A DNA stretch of 64,000 nucleotides from Vibrio ezurae NBRC 102218 (GTDB taxonomy: Bacteria; Pseudomonadota; Gammaproteobacteria; Enterobacterales; Vibrionaceae), in NCBI RefSeq assembly GCF_000467185.1, contig NZ_BATM01000008.1, positions 243,523 through 307,522 on the forward strand. The letters are read 5' to 3'. Below, piece by piece: positions 18,193-27,775 of the stretch. The stretch's first letter is position 1. Every line of letters starts with the position of its first letter. The translations under genes were made by a program, and so were the position numbers. The notes below the pieces were generated by a model. The model was not told where the DNA came from. It did no database searches and was given only the letters and a program-made list of their open reading frames with translations.

Positions 18193-19383
18193 TTACAGTA
18201 CCGCTGCAATACCTTTGCACAAAGGCAACATGTTGTTTTTAGTCATGCCAGCAACGCTGATGCGGCCAGAGCCAACAATGTAGATGCCGAACTCTTCTTT
18301 TAGGCGAGTGACTTGCTCTTTGTTTAAACCAGAGAAAGAGAACATGCCGTTTTGGCGTTCAATGAAGCTAAAGTCAGCAGTTACGCCTTGCGCTTTAAGT
18401 GTTTCTACAAACAAAGTACGCATTTCGTGGATGCGATCGCGCATCTCTTTAACTTCTTGTTCCCATTCTTGACGAAGCTCTGCGTTGTTAAGAATGTGAG
18501 TTACTACTGCCGCACCGTGTGCTGGTGGGTTAGAGTAGATAGAACGAATAATGCCTTTCACTTGAGAAAATGCGGTTTGTGCCACTTCTGCGTTATCTGC
18601 AACTAATGTAAATGCACCAACGCGTTCGTTGTATAAACCGAAGTTTTTAGAGAACGAGCTTGCTACTAGAATTTCGCTGTTACGCTCAGCAAATGCACGT
18701 AGACCTGCTGCATCTTCTTCCACGCCTTTTGCAAAACCTTGGTAAGCAAAGTCAAACAGTGGGATCAGTTTTTTATCTGCTGCAAGTTGCGCCAGTGTTT
18801 GCCACTCTTCAAATGTTGGGTCGATACCCGTTGGGTTGTGACAACAGCCATGAAGCAATACGATGTCGCCTTCATTTGCTTGGTTAAGATCAGCAAGCAT
18901 GGCATCAAAGTCTTTCGCTTTTGTTTCCGCGTTGTAGTAACGGTATTCTGCGATTTCTAGACCAGCAGCAGTAAACACACCTTTGTGGTTTGCCCATGTT
19001 GGGTTGCTGATCCAAATTTTAGCGCCGCCTAAATGACGTTTAATGAATTCACCGGCTACACGTAGCGCACCTGTACCGCCAGGAGCTTGCGCTGTTTTAG
19101 CGCGCTTGTCTGAAACGATAGTGCTGTTTTCACCAAACAGAAGTTTTTGTACTGCTAGACCGTATTCAGCAGTACCTTCAATAGTTAGGTATGACTTCGT
19201 TTTCTCAGTGTCTAAAATAGCTTGTTCTGCTTTCTTTACAGTCGCCAGAACAGGGGTTGAACCTTGTTCATTTTTGTAAATGCCAGCACCAAGGTTAATT
19301 TTGGTTTCGCGTGTGTCTTTTTTAAATTCTTCAGTTAAGCCAAGAATAGGGTCGGCAGGAGCAGCAACTACTTTTTCAAACAT
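18193..19383 (-). CDS. aspC: Aspartate/aromatic amino acid aminotransferase
   Basis: PLP-dependent class I aminotransferase that interconverts aspartate and 2-oxoglutarate with oxaloacetate and glutamate, and also acts on aromatic amino acids. 396 residues, the same length as E. coli AspC. The PLP lysine is Lys246 in [15 protein letters not shown], the same number as in E. coli. HGCCHNPTG and FDFAYQGFA are also present. It has its own terminator. In E. coli aspC also lies downstream of ycbL; here the two are about 15 kb apart. Confidence 0.95.
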   Translation of the reverse strand: MFEKVVAAPADPILGLTEEFKKDTRETKINLGAGIYKNEQGSTPVLATVKKAEQAILDTEKTKSYLTIEGTAEYGLAVQKLLFGENSTIVSDKRAKTAQAPGGTGALRVAGEFIKRHLGGAKIWISNPTWANHKGVFTAAGLEIAEYRYYNAETKAKDFDAMLADLNQANEGDIVLLHGCCHNPTGIDPTFEEWQTLAQLAADKKLIPLFDFAYQGFAKGVEEDAAGLRAFAERNSEILVASSFSKNFGLYNERVGAFTLVADNAEVAQTAFSQVKGIIRSIYSNPPAHGAAVVTHILNNAELRQEWEQEVKEMRDRIHEMRTLFVETLKAQGVTADFSFIERQNGMFSFSGLNKEQVTRLKEEFGIYIVGSGRISVAGMTKNNMLPLCKGIAAVL

Positions 19384-19527
19384 GAGAATCGTCCGTGTTT
19401 AGTGAATTAATGAAAAGCGATAGACTTTATTTATACCTTTAGAAAATCGCCAAAACAATAGATTTGTAATTAATTTTGAAATCGACAGCGTTTGGTCTGT
19501 TCAACTTCAATTATTTTTCAATAGGCT

Positions 19528-19553
19528 CAAAAAAACCGCCGAAAGGGCGGTTT
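19528..19553 (-). terminator. Terminator of asnS
   Basis: AAACCGCC / GGCGGTTT stem with a GAAAG loop, followed on the minus strand by a T-run (A-run at 19528-19535). Confidence 0.88.
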
Positions 19554-19570
19554 AATATAAAAGCTTCTTA

Positions 19571-20971
19571 TTAGAAGTTTGCACTACGTGGTGTACGTGG
19601 GAATGGAATCACGTCACGTACGTTGCCCATGCCAGTTACGTAAGAGACTAGGCGTTCGAAACCTAGACCGAAACCTGCGTGAGGCACTGTGCCGTAGCGA
19701 CGTAAATCGCGGTACCAGCTCATGTGTTCTGGGTCGATACCCATCGCAATCATGCGCTCGTCCAATACGTCTAAACGTTCTTCACGTTGTGCACCACCGA
19801 TGATTTCACCGATACCCGGAGCAAGAACGTCCATTGCCGCGACTGTTTTACCGTCGTCATTTAAGCGCATGTAGAAAGCTTTAATGTCTTTAGGGTAGTT
19901 TTTCACGATAACAGGTGCTTTGAAGTGCTCTTCTGCAAGGTAGCGTTCGTGTTCAGAAGACATATCGATGCCCCATTCAACAGCGAACTCAAACTCACGA
20001 CCAGAATCTTGAAGGATTTGAATCGCGTCTGTGTAATCTACTTGGGCAAAATCAGCGTCAACAAATTGCTCTAAACGGGTAATCGCTTGTTTGTCGATAC
20101 GTTGTGCAAAGAACTCAAGATCGTCACGACGCTCTTCAAGAACTGCTTTAAATACGTATTTCAGCATGTCTTCAGCCAGTTTTGCCGCATCATCTAGATC
20201 CGCAAAAGCAATTTCAGGCTCAACCATCCAGAATTCCGCTAGGTGGCGACTGGTGTTTGAGTTTTCAGCGCGGAACGTCGGGCCGAAAGTGTACACTTTG
20301 CTTAGTGCACAAGCGTACGCTTCTGCGTTTAGCTGACCAGATACCGTCAGGAAGGTTTCTTTACCGAAGAAATCTTCGTTGTAGTCCACATTGCCTTGCT
20401 CTGTGCGAGGTAGGTTTTCAAGATCCAGCGTTGAAACGCGGAACATTTCACCTGCACCTTCTGCATCAGATGCCGTAATTAACGGTGCTGAAGTCCAGAA
20501 GAAACCTTGCTCGTGGTAGAAGCGGTGAATAGCTTGAGACAAGCAGTTACGAACGCGCGCTACTGCACCAATTACGTTAGTGCGAGGGCGAAGGTGTGCC
20601 ACTTCACGAAGGTACTCAATTGAGTGACGAGTCTTAGCCATAGGGTAGGTGTCTGCGTCTTCAACCCAGCCAACAACTTGTACAGCAGTGGCAGCAAGTT
20701 CAAAGTCTTGACCTTTTGCCGGAGATTCAACGATGGTACCCGTCACTTCAACAGAACAACCTGTAGTCAGCTTAAGGACTTCATCATTGTAATTATTAAG
20801 ACTATTTGGGACCACGGCCTGAATCGGGTCGAAACAAGAGCCGTCATAGATGGCGAGAAAAGAGATCCCAGCTTTGGAATCGCGACGTGAACGGATCCAG
20901 CCTCGAACAGTGACTTCACTGTTTACTGCTAGCTTGCCGTTAAGAACGTCTGTTACAGGCGCGTAAGTCAT
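19571..20971 (-). CDS. asnS: Asparaginyl-tRNA synthetase
   Basis: Class IIb aminoacyl-tRNA synthetase that charges tRNA-Asn. 466 residues, as in E. coli. An N-terminal OB fold ([26 protein letters not shown]) is followed by the catalytic core: motif 2 as [26 protein letters not shown] and motif 3 as [19 protein letters not shown] and the RAENS signature separate it from AspRS. Single-gene transcript with its own terminator. Confidence 0.97.
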   Translation of the reverse strand: MTYAPVTDVLNGKLAVNSEVTVRGWIRSRRDSKAGISFLAIYDGSCFDPIQAVVPNSLNNYNDEVLKLTTGCSVEVTGTIVESPAKGQDFELAATAVQVVGWVEDADTYPMAKTRHSIEYLREVAHLRPRTNVIGAVARVRNCLSQAIHRFYHEQGFFWTSAPLITASDAEGAGEMFRVSTLDLENLPRTEQGNVDYNEDFFGKETFLTVSGQLNAEAYACALSKVYTFGPTFRAENSNTSRHLAEFWMVEPEIAFADLDDAAKLAEDMLKYVFKAVLEERRDDLEFFAQRIDKQAITRLEQFVDADFAQVDYTDAIQILQDSGREFEFAVEWGIDMSSEHERYLAEEHFKAPVIVKNYPKDIKAFYMRLNDDGKTVAAMDVLAPGIGEIIGGAQREERLDVLDERMIAMGIDPEHMSWYRDLRRYGTVPHAGFGLGFERLVSYVTGMGNVRDVIPFPRTPRSANF

Positions 20972-21087
20972 TTGGTATTACTCTCCAATAGATGCTATTG
21001 AGAAAAAGATAAGAAATAGAACCTCTCAGTTTACATTCCAATAAATTTGCATCAAGTAAAGAGTGACAATTTATAACGGATTTTTTT

Positions 21088-21699
21088 TTAAGCGCTGTTT
21101 ATTCCACCAAACGGAGCCAGTTGTCTTTGCATTGCATCAATTATTTGTGCGGTAACGCCCCAAATAAAATGTTTTTGATAGGGCATGGCAAACACTTTGT
21201 GGGTGACGGTTTTTAATTGGAAATGAAAATTAACCAAGTTAATGGGCGAAAAAAGAAAATCAGCAGGGACTTCAAACACCTCTGCCACTTCATTGGCATC
21301 AATTTTAGGCTGATAGCTTGCGTCTATCCACGCAAGATAAGGAGTGACGGAAAATTGGCTAATGGTGGGCAGTGAGGGAAGCGTGCCGATTATCTCAATC
21401 ATGTGACTTGGAATACCGACCTCTTCGGTGGTTTCTCGCACTGCGGTATTGAGTAGCAATTTATCGCTGCTTTCATATTTACCGCCGGGAAAGCTAACCT
21501 GTCCCGGATGATGTTTAAGATGCGCAGCACGCTTGGTAAACACAACGTGCAGGCCGTTTTTTCGTTCAACTAAGCCAATTAACACCGCCGCAGGGCGCAG
21601 TACGTCTTGGTTAAAATGCGCTAGACGTTGCAAACTAAAAGCGTCGTAATCACTGGGCGTTGTAAAATTGAATTGTTGTAAAAACTCGGCTTTAGTCAT
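21088..21699 (-). CDS. nudL: CoA pyrophosphatase, Nudix family (NudL/YeaB)
   Basis: Nudix hydrolase that cleaves coenzyme A to 3',5'-ADP and phosphopantetheine. 203 residues. The Nudix box is GGKYESSDKLLLNTAVRETTEEVGI, with REx2EE intact and Asp in the first acidic position, as in E. coli NudL. The NudL-type leader PGQVSFPGG is present. It follows pabB by 30 bases on the same strand, the same pabB-nudL order as in E. coli. Confidence 0.9.
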   Translation of the reverse strand: MTKAEFLQQFNFTTPSDYDAFSLQRLAHFNQDVLRPAAVLIGLVERKNGLHVVFTKRAAHLKHHPGQVSFPGGKYESSDKLLLNTAVRETTEEVGIPSHMIEIIGTLPSLPTISQFSVTPYLAWIDASYQPKIDANEVAEVFEVPADFLFSPINLVNFHFQLKTVTHKVFAMPYQKHFIWGVTAQIIDAMQRQLAPFGGINSA

Positions 21700-21729
21700 T
21701 GCAGGCTCTGTGGCTTTATTGGGCTAAGG

Positions 21730-23133
21730 TTATTCTAATATTGGCAGAATTTTACTTAGCTTATGTAAAGTTTCTTCATATTCTAAGGTGCATTCACTGT
21801 CTGCGACCAATCCGCCACCTGCCCAAGCGTAGATATTTTGCGCTTCAGTGATCAAGGTTCGGATAGTAATGCTGGTATCCATTTTGCCACAACGACTGAT
21901 GTAACCAATGCTACCGCAATACACACTGCGACGATGTGGCTCTAGCTCTTCGATGATTTGCATCGCGCGCACTTTAGGTGCGCCAGTGATAGAGCCGCCG
22001 GGGAAACAAGCGCGAAGCAGATCGTATTCATCGTATTGGCTATCAAGTTCTCCTGTGACGGTGCTGACTAAGTGATGCACCGCAGGAAAGCTCTCTATTT
22101 CAAACAGATGAGGCACTTGTACACTGCCTGGCGCGGAGACTTTTCCGATATCATTGCGTAGCAAATCAACAATCATTAAGTTTTCGGCCTGATCTTTTTG
22201 TGCATTTTTTAAATCATCAATTTGAATTTGATCTTCGACAGGGTCGGCAAAGCGAGGTCGGGTGCCTTTTATCGGTTTGGTTTCTACGTGTCCGTCATGG
22301 CACAAAATAAAACGCTCTGGCGAAATGCTCAGCACCGCATTGTGCTGTAAACGAATAAAGGCCGAGAAGGGCGCTTGGTTTTCATCTTCTAGCGTTTTAT
22401 AGGCTTGCCATTCACTACCGGTATAAGAGGCGCAAAAACGTTGTGCTAAGTTAATTTGGTAGCAATCACCGGAGAGTAAATACTCTTGCACCGTTTCAAA
22501 GCGAGTTTGATACTCAGTTTGAGTCATGTTGGCTTGCCACGGGCTACACAATTGAAAATGATGGTTTGTTGCGTGACTAGCATCTGTATCGCTAAACAAA
22601 ATGTTAGATGAAGCGTTCGCCGATGTTGGGGTTAACGAGTCTGTGCTCTCTGCGCTAGAGGTTACACTTACCCAAGTGGCTTGCTTAAGTTTATGGTCGA
22701 CAATTAACGCTTGGTCGTACAAACCGACTGCCATATCTGGCGCGTTTAAGTCGTGCTCAGCAAGGGTGGCAATTTCTTCCACACAGCGGCCTAAATCGTA
22801 GGAAAATAGCCCTAACCAGCCACCAACAAAAGGCAGTTCGGTCTGGTTGTCGATTGGTGGAAGGTGTTGCTTACCCAGTTGGCGTAACAGCTCAAAAGGA
22901 TCGCAAGTCGCGTGTGAGACTTTACCTTTTTGAGTGATGGTGCTGTGTTTGCCAAAAGTCTCAACCGTTAAAATGGGCGAATGCACCAAAATGTCGTAAC
23001 GACTATTGGGATGCTCATCAGAGGCCGACCTAAGTAACATGGCATAAGGTTGATGCTCAACGCGCTCAAACAGAGTAATGGCGAGTTTTTTATGGTAAAC
23101 GAGTGGACTAGTTTCTATTTTTAAATCAGACAT
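21730..23133 (-). CDS. pabB: Aminodeoxychorismate synthase component I
   Basis: Converts chorismate with ammonia from PabA to 4-amino-4-deoxychorismate in folate synthesis. 467 residues. Chorismate-binding core: GDCYQINLAQRF, ISPERF, KPIKGTRPR, NLMIVDLLRNDIGKV, FPGGSITGAPKVRAMQIIEELE and GGGLVADSECTLEYEE. The PIKGT form of the active-site motif, in place of PIAGT, points to PabB over TrpE. Operon with nudL. Confidence 0.93.
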   Translation of the reverse strand: MSDLKIETSPLVYHKKLAITLFERVEHQPYAMLLRSASDEHPNSRYDILVHSPILTVETFGKHSTITQKGKVSHATCDPFELLRQLGKQHLPPIDNQTELPFVGGWLGLFSYDLGRCVEEIATLAEHDLNAPDMAVGLYDQALIVDHKLKQATWVSVTSSAESTDSLTPTSANASSNILFSDTDASHATNHHFQLCSPWQANMTQTEYQTRFETVQEYLLSGDCYQINLAQRFCASYTGSEWQAYKTLEDENQAPFSAFIRLQHNAVLSISPERFILCHDGHVETKPIKGTRPRFADPVEDQIQIDDLKNAQKDQAENLMIVDLLRNDIGKVSAPGSVQVPHLFEIESFPAVHHLVSTVTGELDSQYDEYDLLRACFPGGSITGAPKVRAMQIIEELEPHRRSVYCGSIGYISRCGKMDTSITIRTLITEAQNIYAWAGGGLVADSECTLEYEETLHKLSKILPILE

Positions 23134-23294
23134 CTATCAAATTGCTTGAAATGTGATGACACCGTAACGGTGAATGTGGTTTGATAATCCGCTCAAGAGT
23201 ATCATAGATTTATCTCAAGTTCAGAATGTACATAAACTCTATGTTCAGTATGTGCATGAAATGGAATCCGACTGACCTACAAGGGGCTCGACGA

Positions 23295-24809
23295 ATGACG
23301 ATAATTCGTAAGCAAGATCTTATCAGCAGCGTGGCTGACGCACTTCAATACATATCCTATTATCACCCGCTTGATTTTGTGCAAGCGTTAGAAAAAGCCT
23401 ATCACGCAGAACAAAGCACGGCGGCGAAAGATGCCATTGCGCAAATATTGATAAACTCAAGACTATCTGCCGAAGGTCATCGACCTATCTGCCAAGACAC
23501 GGGTATTGTGACCTGTTTTGTCAATATTGGTATGCAAGTGCAGTGGGAAGACACGAGCGTGACAGTGCAAGAGATGATTGATGAAGGGGTAAGACAGGCG
23601 TACACCAACCCTGATAACCCTTTGCGCGCGTCTATTTTGCTCGATCCAGCAGGCAAGCGCATCAACAGTAAAGACAACACTCCTGCGGTTGTGCACATCA
23701 ATATGGTGGCAGGCGATAAAGTCGAAGTACAAATTGCGGCCAAAGGCGGCGGCTCTGAAAATAAAACCAAAATGGTGATGTTAAACCCATCCGATGATGT
23801 CGCGCAATGGGTGGAAAAAACCTTACCTTTGATGGGCGCAGGTTGGTGTCCACCGGGCATGCTCGGTATAGGCATTGGCGGCACCGCAGAAAAAGCAGCA
23901 GTGCTGGCAAAAGAATCGCTAATGGATCCGGTCGACATTCATGAACTAATGGAGCGCGGCGCCACCACTACCGAAGAGAAAATGCGTCTTGATATCTTCG
24001 AACGTGCCAACAAAACCGGTATTGGCGCGCAAGGTCTGGGCGGATTAACCACGGTTGTTGATGTGAAAATTAAAACCGCGCCAACGCATGCCGCCTCTAA
24101 GCCTGTGTGCATGATCCCAAATTGCGCGGCCACTCGCCATGTGCACTTTACGCTTGATGGGTCAGGTCCTGCCACACTGACGCCACCAAAGCTTGAAGAC
24201 TGGCCAGATATTTCATGGGAAGCGGGAGACAAAGCGCGTCGCGTGAACCTTGATAGTGTTACTCAGCAAGACATTGAATCGTGGAAAACGGGCGAAACTT
24301 TGTTACTGTCAGGAAAAATGCTTACAGGTCGCGATGCGGCGCATAAACGTATTCAGCAGCTTTTGGAAAGTGGTGAAGGGCTTCCTGAAGGTGTCGATTT
24401 TAAAGGTAAGTTTATCTACTACGTAGGCCCTGTGGATGCAGTAGGTGATGAAGCAGTGGGGCCTGCGGGACCAACCACTTCAACCCGTATGGACAAATTT
24501 ACCGATATGATGCTGTCTAAAACGGGCATTGCCGGCATGATTGGCAAAGCGGAACGCGGCGCGCAAACCGTTGAGCTTATCAAGCAAAACAAAGCCGTCT
24601 ATCTGATGGCTGTAGGGGGCGCTGCATATTTGGTGTCTAAGGCCATTAAGAGCGCGAAAGTGATTGCGTTTGAAGAGCTAGGTATGGAAGCCATTTATGA
24701 ATTTGATGTCGAAGATATGCCAGTGACAGTAGCCGTTGATTCTAGCGGTGAAAATGCTCACCAAACCGGACCTGATACTTGGAAAGTTAAAATAGCCGAA
24801 ATGGACTAG
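23295..24809 (+). CDS. fumA: Fumarate hydratase, class I (4Fe-4S)
   Basis: Iron-sulfur fumarase of the TCA cycle. 504 residues from the ATG at 23295, nine bases after AAGGGG; the frame is open upstream to 23226 but those codons are not family-like. Cluster cysteines appear in RPICQDTG and PVCMIPNCAATRH. The C-terminal beta domain is marked by GPTTSTRMDKFTDMMLSKTGIAGMIGKAERG. The long single-chain form matches FumA/FumB. Oxygen-labile activity is expected from the class. Confidence 0.93.
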   Translation: MTIIRKQDLISSVADALQYISYYHPLDFVQALEKAYHAEQSTAAKDAIAQILINSRLSAEGHRPICQDTGIVTCFVNIGMQVQWEDTSVTVQEMIDEGVRQAYTNPDNPLRASILLDPAGKRINSKDNTPAVVHINMVAGDKVEVQIAAKGGGSENKTKMVMLNPSDDVAQWVEKTLPLMGAGWCPPGMLGIGIGGTAEKAAVLAKESLMDPVDIHELMERGATTTEEKMRLDIFERANKTGIGAQGLGGLTTVVDVKIKTAPTHAASKPVCMIPNCAATRHVHFTLDGSGPATLTPPKLEDWPDISWEAGDKARRVNLDSVTQQDIESWKTGETLLLSGKMLTGRDAAHKRIQQLLESGEGLPEGVDFKGKFIYYVGPVDAVGDEAVGPAGPTTSTRMDKFTDMMLSKTGIAGMIGKAERGAQTVELIKQNKAVYLMAVGGAAYLVSKAIKSAKVIAFEELGMEAIYEFDVEDMPVTVAVDSSGENAHQTGPDTWKVKIAEMD

Positions 24810-24833
24810 CTATTTGATATTGTTTCATTGAGG

Positions 24834-24859
24834 GCGCAATCAAAGATTGCGCTTTTTTT
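24834..24859 (+). terminator. Terminator of the fumarase gene
   Basis: GCGCAATC-AAA-GATTGCGC stem followed by seven T. Confidence 0.93.
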
Positions 24860-24919
24860 CGAGTTTTCAGCTAGATAGCTGATACACTTAGATGTGTGCT
24901 TTTAATTACAGGGGATGTT

Positions 24920-25105
24920 ATGCCACGTTTTGTTCAAATTTTACAAATGATTGTTGCCATCGTGATTGGCGGCTTTCTTTGTTATGACCTCATTCTTAAC
25001 GGAATTGCTATTTTCCATGAGAAATACATTACGATCACCATCGTATTGACCTTGCTATTGGAATTGGCGTTATTTGTTATCTACAAGCTCATAGCCGATG
25101 ATTAA
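24920..25105 (+). CDS. Small two-helix membrane protein
   Basis: 61 residues from the ATG at 24920 (GGGGA five bases ahead; the frame also has an ATG at 24896 without a site). Two hydrophobic helices, about residues 5-27 and 34-56, separated by FHEKYI and ending in IADD. No family recognised. It has its own promoter space after the fumarase terminator and lies 72 bases before ycjX, so it could be part of that operon. Confidence 0.6.
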   Translation: MPRFVQILQMIVAIVIGGFLCYDLILNGIAIFHEKYITITIVLTLLLELALFVIYKLIADD

Positions 25106-25177
25106 ATCTTGTTAATATTACGCTCTAGTGCTGGATATTTTGAGAACAATTCAATATCTTGAGGCAAGGAGCGTGAT

Positions 25178-26548
25178 ATGAACAAATTAACAAGCGAAGC
25201 AAAACAACTACTTAATAGAGGGCTGGATGCGCACCTAAGAATTGGTGTCACCGGCCTTTCTCGTGCAGGAAAGACCGCATTCATTACTTCGTTTGTGGAC
25301 CAACTTCTTCATACCTCCACTCATGATAACTTACCCTTATTGGCTGCTCAGCGTGATGGCCGTTTACTAGGGGCAAGGCGAGTACCGCAAAAGAATTTAC
25401 TCACACCAAGATTTAATCTTGATGGCTGTTACGCGTCTTTAAGAGAATTACCCGCACAATGGCCAACACCGACACGAGACGTCAGTGAAATCCGCATTGC
25501 TATCAAATATAAACCGCGCAATAAAGCACGTAAGTTACTGAGTCGCACTGCCACGTTATATCTTGATTTAGTGGACTATCCCGGTGAATGGTTATTGGAT
25601 TTACCTATGCTGGAAATGGATTTTGCCACTTGGTCTGAGCAACAATTAACGCGCTTGCAAACCATTGAACTTCCAGAAGTGCAAGAGTGGCTGCAACGTG
25701 CTCAATCCCTTGATATTGAGCAGTCAACAGACGATAAACTTATTAACGCAGTGGCATTGGAATTTACCCAGTTGTTACTTAGCCTAAAAGCGCAAGGCTA
25801 TCAGTTGATTCAACCGGGACGATTTGTACTCCCAGGAGAACTTGCTGATGCTCCGGTATTATTATTCTTCCCTTATGTCAGTCAAAATAAGCCAAGCAAA
25901 GGCAGTGCACTTGATTTGCTCGTGAATCGTTATAAAGAGTACCAACAGCAGGTGATTCGTCCTTTTTATCGTCAGTACTTTTCTTCTTTTGATCGGCAGA
26001 TTTTACTCGTCGACATCTTGTCACCCCTTAATCAGGGGGAACATGCGTTTAGTGATATGCAAGTGGCATTGACTGAAATCATGAAGAGTTTTAGTTACGG
26101 GAAAAATAGTTTGATGCGCCGTCTATTTTCTCCGCGTACCGATAAATTGCTGTTTGCTGCAACCAAGGCTGATCATATCACCCCAGACCAACACGCTAAT
26201 TTGAGTTTGTTGTTGCGTCATTTAGTGCAGCCTATATGGCAACACGTTTCTTTTGAAAGCGTGACGATGGAGTGTCTTCCTTTTGCTTCGATACAATCAA
26301 CCCAAACTGGGTTTGTAGAGCAAAACTCGCAAACGACTCCAGTCATCCACGGCATTAGTGAACAGGGCGAAGAGCTCACGGTTTACCCAGGAGAAGTACC
26401 TGCGACGCTACCAAAGGCCGAATTTTGGAACAAACAAGGCTTTGATTTTGTCAGCTTTCGTCCGCAATACTATTTGGAGTCGGAGCCACTGCCTCATATT
26501 GGTATGGGAAAAGTGATGCAGTTTTTGCTCGGCGATAAATTGAGGTGA
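25178..26548 (+). CDS. ycjX: YcjX family GTPase-like protein (DUF463)
   Basis: Predicted nucleotide-binding protein of 456 residues. The Walker A loop is GLSRAGKTA at about residues 25-33. DUF463 features include DLVDYPGEWLLDLPML and, late in the protein, ATKADHI, a G4-like motif. In E. coli ycjX and ycjF belong to the PspF stress regulon. I found no sigma-54 site of the TGGCAC-TTGCA type here, so regulation may differ. AAGGAG precedes the ATG. The next gene, ycjF, starts four bases after its stop. Confidence 0.92.
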   Translation: MNKLTSEAKQLLNRGLDAHLRIGVTGLSRAGKTAFITSFVDQLLHTSTHDNLPLLAAQRDGRLLGARRVPQKNLLTPRFNLDGCYASLRELPAQWPTPTRDVSEIRIAIKYKPRNKARKLLSRTATLYLDLVDYPGEWLLDLPMLEMDFATWSEQQLTRLQTIELPEVQEWLQRAQSLDIEQSTDDKLINAVALEFTQLLLSLKAQGYQLIQPGRFVLPGELADAPVLLFFPYVSQNKPSKGSALDLLVNRYKEYQQQVIRPFYRQYFSSFDRQILLVDILSPLNQGEHAFSDMQVALTEIMKSFSYGKNSLMRRLFSPRTDKLLFAATKADHITPDQHANLSLLLRHLVQPIWQHVSFESVTMECLPFASIQSTQTGFVEQNSQTTPVIHGISEQGEELTVYPGEVPATLPKAEFWNKQGFDFVSFRPQYYLESEPLPHIGMGKVMQFLLGDKLR

Positions 26549-26552
26549 TGCT

Positions 26553-27689
26553 ATGAGTGATTACAAAACTAAGCAGGTGTTTTCCAGCAAAGCCGCGTCT
26601 AAATCAGAACACGCTTTTGCAGACGCTGACCCTTCGGTCTCGCATAAACAGAAGGGAAGGGCGTTTAGCGGCTCATTTGACTCAGTAACTGAAGATGTTG
26701 ATAAAGAGCTTGGCGCAAGGCAAACCTTTGCCAGCCATGAGTTCATAGCGCGTGACTCCACGAGTGATGAGCAAACAGAACAAATTGAAGAGAAAGTCGC
26801 GACCTTATTTAATCGGCGCAAAATCCCGTTAAAGTGGAAGCTGTTGTTTGCGACCTTGGCAGGTCTAAGCATATGGCAGTTGGCTGAATCCTTCATTGGC
26901 GCCTTGCAATCTGGTGATTACTTAGCACTGGCATGGACGACACTCTTAACTGGAGGTTGCTTGGTTGGTGCGGGGGCGTTATTGCGAGAGCTATTAAAAA
27001 TGCGTCGTCTACGCCGTCAAGGTGATGCTCAGATGAAGGCTCAGCAACTTTATGACGATAACGATTATGGCAACGCAGCGTCATTTTGTGATTCTTTGTC
27101 GAGCTCGTTAGCAGCGAAAGGCGTTGAAAATATAGGGCTAGATAAATGGTCTAAGCAGCGCAGCAGCAACCATTCTGACCGTGATATGTTGGATTTGTAT
27201 CAAGGTTATGTGCTCTCTCCTGTGGATGAAAAGGTCAATAAAGCCATTGCAAAGTACTCCTCGGAGGCCGCAGTGATGGTGGCGGCAAGTCCGTTGGCAG
27301 CCGCGGACATGATGCTCGTAGCGTGGCGAAATATCTCTTTAATTAATCGTATCGCGAAGGAATATGGCGTTGAGTTGGGCTACTGGTCACGGATACAGTT
27401 GTTGCGTTTAACCCTAATCAATATGGCCGCAGCAGGTGGCAGTGAACTTGCTATTGATGCAGGAATGGACTTACTGTCGATGGATCTCACCGCTAAGCTT
27501 TCTAGCCGAGTAGCACAAGGTGTTGGGGTTGGGCTGCTCACCGCGCGCCTTGGTATAAAAGCGGCGCAACTCATGCGTCCAATTCCATTTTCAGAGAGCA
27601 ACCAATTAAAACTTGGGCATGTTCGAGATCAGGTGATGCTGTCTGTTAAACATCGTTTACAAAATTACCGTGATGAAGACGAAGGTTAA
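26553..27689 (+). CDS. ycjF: YcjF family membrane protein (TIGR01620/DUF697)
   Basis: Inner-membrane protein of 378 residues. The first 85 residues are polar and disordered-looking. Two helices follow (about 92-112 and 124-146: WKLLFATLAGLSIWQLAESF, ALAWTTLLTGGCLVGAGALL), then a C-terminal DUF697 domain with SPLAAADMMLVAWRNISLINRIAKEYGVELGYWSRIQLLR. It is co-transcribed with ycjX and followed by tyrR, the conserved order. Cellular role unknown. Confidence 0.9.
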   Translation: MSDYKTKQVFSSKAASKSEHAFADADPSVSHKQKGRAFSGSFDSVTEDVDKELGARQTFASHEFIARDSTSDEQTEQIEEKVATLFNRRKIPLKWKLLFATLAGLSIWQLAESFIGALQSGDYLALAWTTLLTGGCLVGAGALLRELLKMRRLRRQGDAQMKAQQLYDDNDYGNAASFCDSLSSSLAAKGVENIGLDKWSKQRSSNHSDRDMLDLYQGYVLSPVDEKVNKAIAKYSSEAAVMVAASPLAAADMMLVAWRNISLINRIAKEYGVELGYWSRIQLLRLTLINMAAAGGSELAIDAGMDLLSMDLTAKLSSRVAQGVGVGLLTARLGIKAAQLMRPIPFSESNQLKLGHVRDQVMLSVKHRLQNYRDEDEG

Positions 27690-27775
27690 GCCCTTATAAA
27701 ACCTGTTATTGCTTGACTGTAGTGCACTTCTGCTAGACACTCATGTAAAGATTAATGAACACTTGAGAGTCGGAT

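Noticed and set aside
25105..25177. Sigma-54 promoter before ycjX, expected from the E. coli PspF regulon.
   Set aside because: No TGGCAC-N5-TTGC element was found in the spacer.
27690..27775. TyrR box in the tyrR upstream region.
   Set aside because: TGTAAA occurs but the TTTACA half at the right spacing does not.
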